Positions 1 through 5,781 of a stretch of 6,705 nucleotides of DNA are shown in pieces. A program made the position numbers and the translations under genes. Each line of letters opens with the position of its first letter. Position 1 is the first letter of the stretch. This stretch comes from Treponema sp. (GTDB lineage: Bacteria; Spirochaetota; Spirochaetia; Treponematales; Breznakiellaceae): positions 1 to 6,705 of the forward strand of contig JAIRLZ010000091.1 in assembly GCA_031259035.1 (NCBI GenBank), given 5' to 3'. The notes under the pieces are model-generated. The model was not told where the DNA came from. It was given only the letters and a program-made list of their open reading frames with translations, and ran no database searches.

Positions 1-2
1 CG

Positions 3-827
3 GTTAAGACGTGGGAGCAAAAAAAGACCCGCGTCATCACTATTACCAGCGGAAAGGGCGGCGTTGGAAAAACCAATGTCTCGGTAAATATGGCTATTGC
101 CTACGCTCGGTTTGGCAAGAAAGTAGTTGTCATGGACGCCGACTTGGGTCTCGCCAATGTGAACGTCATGCTCGGTCTTGTTCCCAAATACAGCCTTTAT
201 CATGTAATGCGCAAGCAAAAAACCATGAAGGAGATTCTGGAAGAAACCGAATACGGCATTTCCATTGTAGCGGGCGCATCCGGGCTTTCCAAGATTGCGA
301 ACCTTACGGAAGACGAGCGGGAAAACTTCATCAAAGAACTTTCCACCCTTTCCAATGTTGACATTATCATCATTGACACGAGCGCGGGCGTTTCCAAGAA
401 TGTGATGGACTTTATCATTGCGGCGGATGACGCGATCATCATTACAACGCCAGAGCCGACCGCGATCACGGACGCCTATGGCATTACCAAGATAATTGCC
501 ACTGAAATAATGAATAAGACTGAACTCGGGCTGAACCTCGTGGTGAACAGGGTGAAAAGCGCCGAAGAAGCGAAAAAAGTCGCGGATCGAATGATCAATA
601 TCGCCGGTCAGTTTTTAAACCTCAAGATAGAGTACCTTGGTTTCATTTACGATGATTCGGTGGTTTCTCAAGCCGTATTGAGGACAAAGCCCTTCACGGT
701 TATCGATCCCAAGAGCAAGGCGTCGATCTGCGTGCAGCATCTTGTGGAGCGTATGGATAAAACCGAAGTCCGGCATGAGAGCGGCGGCTTCGCTGTTATG
801 ATGAGACGGTTTTTCAATCGTACATGA
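3..827 (+). CDS. flhG: Flagellar number/placement ATPase FlhG (YlxH, MinD-like), 5' end outside window
   Basis: The frame is open from the window edge, so the true start lies upstream; the Met at 90 is internal because the nucleotide-binding loop precedes it. Of 274 visible residues, 15-25 carry the deviant Walker A motif of MinD/ParA ATPases (TSGKGGVGKTN, signature Lys at 18). Residues 45-52 are the switch I segment DADLGLAN, and 121-130 the Walker B-like strand IIIIDTSAGV, close to the DTGAG form usual in FlhG. Residues 261-274 (GGFAVMMRRFFNRT) look like the amphipathic C-terminal membrane-targeting helix of MinD/FlhG proteins. In known systems FlhG dimerises on ATP at the inner membrane, stimulates the SRP-type GTPase FlhF and sets the number or position of flagella. 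The N-terminal FlhF-activating segment is expected just outside the window. Its TGA overlaps the Shine-Dalgarno of the next gene, suggesting translational coupling. The family is secure; the exact role in a periplasmic-flagella spirochaete is inferred. Confidence 0.93.
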   Translation, partial: VKTWEQKKTRVITITSGKGGVGKTNVSVNMAIAYARFGKKVVVMDADLGLANVNVMLGLVPKYSLYHVMRKQKTMKEILEETEYGISIVAGASGLSKIANLTEDERENFIKELSTLSNVDIIIIDTSAGVSKNVMDFIIAADDAIIITTPEPTAITDAYGITKIIATEIMNKTELGLNLVVNRVKSAEEAKKVADRMINIAGQFLNLKIEYLGFIYDDSVVSQAVLRTKPFTVIDPKSKASICVQHLVERMDKTEVRHESGGFAVMMRRFFNRT

Positions 828-835
828 GGTGAAAA

Positions 836-1546
836 ATGCATGTAAAAACAAGCGGCGGCTTTGCGGGTGGATTTTTTTTCCTATCCTTCCTCATCGGACT
901 TATCAGCGGAGCGGGTTTTCCGATGATCCTTGTTCGCGCTCTTGTTTTCGCTTTGTTTTCCTTTGTGTTGTCAGAAGCTATTCATCTGGTTGTGGAACAT
1001 TTTTTGATTGATTCGCCGGCCGCCAAGTCTGGAGACGCGCGGTCCGCCGGTTCCCATGTTGATATTTCTGTAGAAGACGCTTCAAGCGCGGAGCCATCCG
1101 AAACCGCTGTCATCTTGGATCGAGCGGCGTCTGGCGGCGCGGAGTCCGCGACGGCTTCTGATGGATTTTTGGATGGAGGTCCGCTGTTGGGCATATTGCC
1201 TATAAATGGAGCGCTGGACGGGGAAGCCGAAAGCGTTCCTGCTGAAACAGCGGACGGCGCTATAAATGGCGCTGATTCTGCGGGTGCGCCGACGGCGGAT
1301 TCGCCGGCAGAAGATTCAGCGGAGTTCGGCGCGATGGAGACGCTTTTTTCAAATACAGGCATGCCGTTAAAGGATGTGAAGCTGCCCGATATGGAAAATG
1401 CGACCGGCGCTTTTGTTGAAAAAAAAGAGGAATCGATTGCGCCGCCTCCCCGAAAGCGTATGGGGAAGTCAACTGGAGCTTTAGGGAAAACTTATGATCC
1501 CACAAAAGCCGCGAATGCGATAAAAACTTTATTACAACAAAAATGA
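836..1546 (+). CDS. Conserved hypothetical membrane protein between flhG and fliA
   Basis: I do not recognise a named family with certainty. The 236-residue protein begins with two hydrophobic segments (about residues 9-33 and 31-57), enough for a membrane hairpin, with Gly-rich spacing in the first. Residues 60-200 are low complexity, dominated by Ala, Ser, Gly, Glu and Asp, and look disordered and acidic. From about 205 the composition changes to a basic tail (RKRMGKSTGALGKTYDPTK, then AANAIKTLLQQK), which looks like a conserved short helix or binding motif. AGGTG at 827-831 precedes the ATG by 4 bases and overlaps the flhG stop. The stop codon overlaps an ATGA in front of the sigma factor gene. 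Treponemes commonly carry a hypothetical protein at this position. An anchored, flexible tether with a C-terminal docking peptide for a flagellar partner is plausible but is only inference. Confidence 0.8.
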   Translation: MHVKTSGGFAGGFFFLSFLIGLISGAGFPMILVRALVFALFSFVLSEAIHLVVEHFLIDSPAAKSGDARSAGSHVDISVEDASSAEPSETAVILDRAASGGAESATASDGFLDGGPLLGILPINGALDGEAESVPAETADGAINGADSAGAPTADSPAEDSAEFGAMETLFSNTGMPLKDVKLPDMENATGAFVEKKEESIAPPPRKRMGKSTGALGKTYDPTKAANAIKTLLQQK

Positions 1547-1554
1547 GGGTGATG

Positions 1555-2343
1555 ATGGGGAATATCCCTCTTGAGCAGAAAACGGAAGATGATCTTTGGA
1601 TTGAGTACCGTAAGGCGAAAGATCCAAAAATTCGGGAATCTTTTATTAAGCAATATGCGCCGTTGGTAAAATACGTGGCGGGCAGAGTTGCGGTGGGGAT
1701 GCCCCCTACGGTGGAGTTTGATGATCTCGTAGGTTTCGGCGTTTTCGGACTTTTGGACGCTATTGATAAATTCGATCCGAAAAAGGGCGTTAAGTTCAAA
1801 ACCTACGCCGTTACCCGTATCCGCGGCTCTATTATTGACGAGCTTCGTTCGATAGACTGGGTTCCGCGTTCAGTGCGGCAAAAAGCGCGGGAAATTGAGA
1901 ACGCTATAAGCGCGCTTGAGGCTCAGCTTGGCAGGGTTGCGACGGATCGGGAGATTGCGTTGTCGCTTGGGCTTAAAGAAGACGAGTATCTCAAGATATT
2001 GACGAAAACAACGTCAACTACCATGCTTTCTTTAAGCGACATGTGGTTTTCCGGCGATGAGAACGACAAGGTTTCCATTGGAGAAAGCATTGAGGCTCCT
2101 TCCAGCCTTAACCCCGATGTGATCACCGAGAAAGCCGAAGCTAAACGGGTGCTTAAAGAATATATAAAAGAGTTGTCGGATAAAGAGCAAAAGATACTCG
2201 TGTTATACTATTACAAAGGGTTGACGCTTAAAGAAATTGGGCAGGTTTTGAGCGTCACCGAGTCCAGGGTGTCCCAGCTTCACTCAAAGGCGATAGTTCA
2301 TCTGAGAGCTAAATTAACCAATGCGCGGAAAGGTCTTTTATAG
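1555..2343 (+). CDS. fliA: RNA polymerase sigma factor sigma-28 (FliA/WhiG/SigD family)
   Basis: This is the flagellar/chemotaxis sigma factor, which directs core RNA polymerase to late flagellar promoters. With the start at 1555 it has 262 residues, normal for the family. Region 2 is clear at about 30-100: YAPLVKYVAGRVA, then FDDLVGFGVFGLLDAIDKFDP and KFKTYAVTRIRGSIIDELRSI. Residues 101-165 give region 3 (DWVPRSVRQKAREIE, then GRVATDREIALSLGL), and about 205-255 region 4 with the helix-turn-helix LTLKEIGQVLSVTESRVSQL. Start choice: ATG codons lie in frame at 1543, 1552 and 1555. GAGGG at 1545-1549 is 5 bases before 1555 and too close to or downstream of the others, so 1555 is preferred; 1543 would overlap the upstream stop and has no Shine-Dalgarno. 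In most bacteria this factor is held by the anti-sigma FlgM; no flgM is visible here. Confidence 0.96.
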   Translation: MGNIPLEQKTEDDLWIEYRKAKDPKIRESFIKQYAPLVKYVAGRVAVGMPPTVEFDDLVGFGVFGLLDAIDKFDPKKGVKFKTYAVTRIRGSIIDELRSIDWVPRSVRQKAREIENAISALEAQLGRVATDREIALSLGLKEDEYLKILTKTTSTTMLSLSDMWFSGDENDKVSIGESIEAPSSLNPDVITEKAEAKRVLKEYIKELSDKEQKILVLYYYKGLTLKEIGQVLSVTESRVSQLHSKAIVHLRAKLTNARKGLL

Positions 2344-2352
2344 AAAGACGTA

Positions 2353-2384
2353 AAGCTGCAAAAAGGCGCCGCAACCTGCAGCTT
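2353..2384 (+). other. Perfect 8-bp inverted repeat (possible RNA hairpin) upstream of fapA
   Basis: AAGCTGCA at 2353-2360 is exactly complementary to TGCAGCTT at 2377-2384, with a 16-base loop that itself contains GGCGCC. It lies in the only sizeable gap between these genes, just after the fliA stop and 2 bases before the Shine-Dalgarno of the next gene. There is no T-run after it, so it does not look like an intrinsic terminator. It could be an mRNA processing or stability element, a translational control hairpin, or a protein-binding palindrome. The pairing is seen directly; any function is inferred. Confidence 0.45.
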
Positions 2385-2386
2385 GT

Positions 2387-2394
2387 AAAGGAGG
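2387..2394 (+). promoter_or_regulatory. Strong Shine-Dalgarno for the GTG-started fapA gene
   Basis: AAAGGAGG is the strongest ribosome binding site in the window and is 5 bases before GTG at 2400. It fixes the start of the large FapA-like gene at a GTG codon, and it indicates independent translation of this gene within the operon, unlike its coupled neighbours. Confidence 0.8.
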
Positions 2395-2399
2395 CAGCC

Positions 2400-4358
2400 G
2401 TGATAGATTTTGTCAAACTGCAACAGTTGATGAAAGAACAGCTTGAAATTGATAGAAAAATTCGTATTGTCAACGCCGAGGGCCCGACATTGGCTGCCGC
2501 TCTTACGGAAGCGTCCACCCTGCTCGACCTTCCAGTGCGCCGCCTTGAGTATGAAGTGATCGAGCGGGGCATCAGGGGCATTTTCGGCGCCGGAAGAAAA
2601 GAATGGAAGATCAAAGCCTATGGCAAAGTTTTGACGCGGGAGACAAAGATCAGCGCCGATGCCATGAATATCGGCGAGGAAGCCGTTTCATTGGCCGCGA
2701 AGAATGTGGACGGAGAAGTGTTTGTCCGGTTAGACCCCAACGGAGTGTTGCTCAAAGTCAGCCCCCCCACCGGATCGGGCAATCCCGCCACCGAGGCGAT
2801 GGCGATGCAGGCGCTCAACGACCGGTCTGTTAAAAATATTGACGTGAATATGGTGCGCGCTGTCGTCGAACATGCCGAAGGCGTTTATGTAAAGGTCGGA
2901 ACCTTTGATCGCAACTACAGCCATGACAGCAACATACGGGTTGAAATCTTGGATAATGACATGAAAGCTTTTATAACCGTGGAGCCTGCGGGCGTCAATG
3001 GCTGCGATCTTTCTGAGGACGTTATCGTTAATTTTTTGCGTAAGAACCATATAGTGTACGGCATCAAAAACGACGTTATAGAACGGTTTGTGGATCGCCC
3101 CATCTATAAAACGCCGGTTTTAGTTGCGGAAGGGATAAAAGAAGTCAATGGACGAAACGCTTATATAGAATATAAGTTTGAGACAAATCCAAATAAGATG
3201 CATCTGCGGCAAAGCCGCACCGGTACGGTTGACTTTAAGAATATTCAACTTATCCAGAACGTAATTGAAAATCAGCCCATTGCCGTAAAAATTCCGGCTG
3301 AAGAGGGGAAAAAAGGAAGAACGGTTAAAGGCGAGTTTCTTCCCGCGAAAGACGGCGTGGACATTTCGCTGCCGCTTGGAAAAAACGTACACGCGGACAA
3401 AGACGGCATGGTGATTTTTTCCAACATTAACGGACAGGTCATGCTTGCCAACAGCGTTATCAATGTTGAGCCGATATTTCTGGTAGAGGGCAATGTGTGC
3501 CTCAAAACTGGAAACATCATTTTTTTGGGCACCGTCGTGATTACTGGCAATGTGGAAGACGGCTTTTCCGTAAAAGCCGCCGGAAACATTGAGGTGCGAG
3601 GCACCGTTGCGTGCGCCGAAATAGAAGCGGAAGGCGACATCAGCGTCGCCCAAGGCATAACAGGAAAGGCGACCGGTCATGTGAAGGCGGGAGGATCCAT
3701 ATGGGCGCGTTTCATAGAAAACGCCATTATTGACGCGGGCGACATGGTGGTGGTGTCTGACGGCATCATCAACTCGCAGGTGGACGCCTACAAGCGGATC
3801 GTGTGCCAGGGCAAACGCGCCCGCATCGTGGGCGGAAGGCTCAGAGCCTCCGAGGAGATCAACGCGCAGATCATAGGCGCTTCAAGCGGCGCCGCCGAAA
3901 CGATCTGCGAAGTGGGCATCGATCCCAGTATAAAGGAAGCTCTGGAGCAGTTGGCGCTTGACAAGGAGCGCCATAAAAAAGAACTTGAAAGCGTACAAGC
4001 CGAAATGCAGATGCTCATCAACATAAAAGCCCAGAGAAAAAGCCTCCCCGAAGACAAGGAATTCCTTCTGAATGAACTTATGGATCAGAGAAACAGTCTA
4101 GCCTCCGAATTGCAGGATATTGATAAAGAAATAGGCCAGAAACAGGAGGAACAGAGCGCCATCAAGACGCGAGGGCGCGTTTCCGCTGCTAATGTGATAT
4201 ACCCAGGCGCCAAAATCATTATTCGTGATGTCGTTGAATCCATACGCAACCAATACCGGGCCGCAACCTTTATCTTGGAAAACAATCTTATTCGTGTTGT
4301 TAAATATGAAGAGCCTGATAAAGATGCGAAGAGGGAGTTTGAGTTCGTGGATGAATGA
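2400..4358 (+). CDS. fapA: FapA/DUF342 flagellar assembly protein with N-terminal Jag_N-like domain
   Basis: The 652-residue, GTG-started protein has four parts. Residues about 22-75 resemble the Jag_N domain of KhpB/Jag: an opening strand and helix (AEGPTLAAALTEASTLL) and the diagnostic run LEYEVIERGIRGIFGAGRK, then a closing strand. Residues about 80-330 are the mixed alpha/beta region in front of the DUF342 core, including PAEEGKKGRTVKGEFLPAKDG. Residues about 335-505 form a Gly- and Val-rich repetitive beta-helix (for example GNIEVRGTVACAEIEAEGDI and KAGGSIWARFIENAIIDAGD) typical of FapA. Residues about 510-585 are a charged coiled coil, followed by a short beta C-terminus (residues about 590-652). 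In Vibrio vulnificus FapA is needed for flagellation and interacts with the glucose-PTS protein EIIAGlc; its biochemical activity is not settled. No signal peptide is visible, so it is cytoplasmic. Position after sigma-28 supports a flagellar role. Family assignment is firm; the Jag_N call is by motif recognition. Confidence 0.9.
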   Translation: MIDFVKLQQLMKEQLEIDRKIRIVNAEGPTLAAALTEASTLLDLPVRRLEYEVIERGIRGIFGAGRKEWKIKAYGKVLTRETKISADAMNIGEEAVSLAAKNVDGEVFVRLDPNGVLLKVSPPTGSGNPATEAMAMQALNDRSVKNIDVNMVRAVVEHAEGVYVKVGTFDRNYSHDSNIRVEILDNDMKAFITVEPAGVNGCDLSEDVIVNFLRKNHIVYGIKNDVIERFVDRPIYKTPVLVAEGIKEVNGRNAYIEYKFETNPNKMHLRQSRTGTVDFKNIQLIQNVIENQPIAVKIPAEEGKKGRTVKGEFLPAKDGVDISLPLGKNVHADKDGMVIFSNINGQVMLANSVINVEPIFLVEGNVCLKTGNIIFLGTVVITGNVEDGFSVKAAGNIEVRGTVACAEIEAEGDISVAQGITGKATGHVKAGGSIWARFIENAIIDAGDMVVVSDGIINSQVDAYKRIVCQGKRARIVGGRLRASEEINAQIIGASSGAAETICEVGIDPSIKEALEQLALDKERHKKELESVQAEMQMLINIKAQRKSLPEDKEFLLNELMDQRNSLASELQDIDKEIGQKQEEQSAIKTRGRVSAANVIYPGAKIIIRDVVESIRNQYRAATFILENNLIRVVKYEEPDKDAKREFEFVDE

Positions 4359-4364
4359 GGAATA

Positions 4365-4685
4365 ATGGCAATTCAACCGCTTGATCTACAGGTTATGTTT
4401 ACTCAAATTGACTCGGTGGGAAAGTTGCAGGCTGTGCAGAAAGAAGGGTTGGTTATACAGCAATCCTTGCAAAACCTCAAAAAACAGGAAAGAACCGAAG
4501 CGAATATTCAAGCGGTAAACGAATCTCAGGATGTCGGCGAAGGAGCGAGAGCGATACATGATCGCGGTTCGCGCAAATTTTCTGGAAGAGATGGAGAACG
4601 GCGCCATGATAAAGAGCGGAAAGAAGACGGCGCTCCTAAGCTTTGGGATCCTCAATTAGGGAAAAATATTGATATAAGCGGGTGA
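4365..4685 (+). CDS. Small conserved hypothetical protein, probably spirochaete-specific
   Basis: A 106-residue soluble protein with no signal peptide or membrane segment. Residues 1-55 are helical in character (MAIQPLDLQVMFTQIDSVGK, then QAVQKEGLVIQQSLQNLKKQ). The middle (about 60-90) is very rich in Arg, Asp, Glu and Lys and probably disordered. The last residues, WDPQLGKNIDISG, form a distinct motif ending exactly at the stop. The coding case rests on tight placement (6 bases after fapA, 1 base before the next gene), a GAGG Shine-Dalgarno at 4357-4360 overlapping the fapA stop, and the contrast between ordered ends and a charged middle. I recall similar short proteins beside fapA in treponemes but know no function. 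A small adaptor or assembly partner of a neighbouring protein is possible; that is inference. Confidence 0.8.
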   Translation: MAIQPLDLQVMFTQIDSVGKLQAVQKEGLVIQQSLQNLKKQERTEANIQAVNESQDVGEGARAIHDRGSRKFSGRDGERRHDKERKEDGAPKLWDPQLGKNIDISG

Positions 4686-4686
4686 C

Positions 4687-5346
4687 ATGGAGAGCGGCAC
4701 GATTATTTCTATCATAAGTCTTGGTTTATGCGCGTTGTTTTTTATATATTGCAGCGCATATATAAGGCGTCGAACAGGGCAGGACCGTATTCTGGCGGAA
4801 TTCAAGGAAGAGGTGTCAAAACTGATCGCCGAAATAGATGTTGCGACGGATCGTGACGCGACGCTCATTGAAGACAGGATCAAGACGATCAAGGCGTTGT
4901 TGGACGATGTTGACAAACGAATTGTGCTGTACGATCAGGAACTGGCGAAACGCCGCGCCAATGAGGACGCCTATGCCGAACTTGGGCGCAAGCGGCTTGT
5001 GGAAGCGCGCGTCAATGCGAGTGCGCTGGATTCGGCGGTACAGAACAGCGGCGGCGCGGCGCCCGGCGCGGCGCCAGTCCACGAAATGAGCGTTCAACCT
5101 GTACTCATCGCTGGAGGCGGCGCTTTAAGCGGCGCCGAAAAAGATAGTGATGATACAGAGCGGAGGAAAGAGCGGGAAACGCCGCCCGCGATTCATAGCG
5201 CCGCGATGGAACAACAAAAGCCCGTACTTGAACAGATTGCGGAATTATCCAGGGCGGGCTTTTCTCCCAATTTGATAGCGACCCGGCTGGGTATGAGTAT
5301 ATCTGAAGTCGAGCTTGCCATAGCCATTGCCGAACAGCGTTCATAA
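4687..5346 (+). CDS. Single-pass membrane coiled-coil protein with C-terminal HTH-like segment (SwrB-like layout)
   Basis: The 219-residue protein has one N-terminal transmembrane segment (about 5-25, IISIISLGLCALFFIYCSAYI) followed by RRR, consistent with a cytoplasmic body. Residues about 31-115 are a long charged heptad-like helix. Residues 116-175 are a Gly/Ala/Pro and charged linker containing GAAPGAAP. Residues about 179-216 (VLEQIAELSRAGFSPNLIA, then TRLGMSISEVELAIAI) resemble a small helix-turn-helix of the kind found at the end of DUF6115/DUF2802-type proteins. That order of parts matches Bacillus SwrB, a membrane protein encoded just after sigD that promotes flagellar assembly. The position downstream of sigma-28 here makes the comparison attractive, but sequence homology is not proven. 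Translation starts 1 base after the previous stop, with GGGTG at 4680-4684 as a weak ribosome site. The HTH-like part may mediate protein contact rather than DNA binding. Confidence 0.82.
   Translation: MESGTIISIISLGLCALFFIYCSAYIRRRTGQDRILAEFKEEVSKLIAEIDVATDRDATLIEDRIKTIKALLDDVDKRIVLYDQELAKRRANEDAYAELGRKRLVEARVNASALDSAVQNSGGAAPGAAPVHEMSVQPVLIAGGGALSGAEKDSDDTERRKERETPPAIHSAAMEQQKPVLEQIAELSRAGFSPNLIATRLGMSISEVELAIAIAEQRS
5052..5075 (+). repeat. Perfect 12-bp tandem duplication in the linker of the SwrB-like gene
   Basis: CGGCGCGGCGCC occurs twice in direct succession. It is in phase with the codons and encodes GAAPGAAP in the disordered linker. The repeat is all G and C and is partly self-complementary, so it is a likely slippage site; loss or gain of one copy would keep the frame. 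Confidence 0.75.
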
Positions 5347-5349
5347 CTC

Positions 5350-5781
5350 GTGAAGAAAGCGTTTTTTCCCTTTGCCGCAGTCTTTTCTCTATTCCCTAAA
5401 AGGGCGGCGGTTTTATTCAAACCTTTGGATGCGGCGGTGGCGCTTCTTTCGTTGGGAGCGGTTGTTTTTTCCGGTTTCGCCGTTTACGCAAAGCCGCATG
5501 ACAATGCGCAGGTGAGTGTCCGCGGGCAAGACGGCGCGTGGATATTCCCTTTGGACGCGGAAGACACCGCAACGGTTCACGGACCCTTGGGAGACACCGT
5601 GGTGGCGATTCATGGCGGCAGGGTGCGGGTGCTGTCGTCCCCGTGCGACAATCAGACCTGCGTCGCCCAGGGAGAGATCAAAACCCCCGGTGAATGGATA
5701 GCGTGCCTGCCGAACAACGTTTTTGCCGTCATAGAAAGCGACGAAAAAGACCGGGACGGGCTTGATGCAAACACATGGTAG
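5350..5781 (+). CDS. Membrane-anchored NusG domain II protein
   Basis: The 143-residue protein has an N-terminal hydrophobic anchor (about 22-46, after FKPLD) and an extracytoplasmic NusG domain II (NusG_II, formerly DUF1312), not the transcription factor NusG itself. The hallmark is the C-terminal half: residues 93-108 read RVLSSPCDNQTCVAQG, with Cys99 and Cys104 four residues apart, and 115-122 read EWIACLPN with a third Cys at 119. These match the S-x-C-x4-C ... CLPN pattern of the family. In anaerobes such proteins are often encoded beside a Gx transporter family protein and sometimes near FAD:protein FMN transferase (ApbE), and the Gx gene does follow here. GTG at 5350 is used as the start because it gives an unbroken frame 3 bases after the previous stop, but it lacks a clear Shine-Dalgarno. 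A start nearer the FKPLD motif is possible. Exact function is unknown. Confidence 0.85.
   Translation: MKKAFFPFAAVFSLFPKRAAVLFKPLDAAVALLSLGAVVFSGFAVYAKPHDNAQVSVRGQDGAWIFPLDAEDTATVHGPLGDTVVAIHGGRVRVLSSPCDNQTCVAQGEIKTPGEWIACLPNNVFAVIESDEKDRDGLDANTW

Noticed and set aside
11..361. Open frame on the + strand overlapping flhG
   Set aside because: It lies in another frame of a clearly conserved ATPase; composition is Arg/His/Cys-rich shadow and no family is recognisable.
90..827. FlhG starting at the Met codon at 90
   Set aside because: The essential Walker A loop lies at 45-77 in the same frame, upstream of this Met, so the gene must begin outside the window.
1543..1554. Sigma-28 starting at ATG 1543 or 1552
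   Set aside because: 1543 overlaps the upstream stop and has no Shine-Dalgarno; 1552 is only 2 bases from GAGGG. ATG 1555 has 5-base spacing and gives the usual N-terminus length. Not excluded experimentally.
1260..1799. Minus-strand open frame across the end of the membrane protein gene and the start of fliA
   Set aside because: It runs antisense through conserved sigma region 2; the protein shows no recognisable domain.
3120..3680. Long minus-strand open frame inside fapA
   Set aside because: It is antisense to the conserved FapA core, has no ribosome site or recognisable motif, and fits a reverse-frame shadow.
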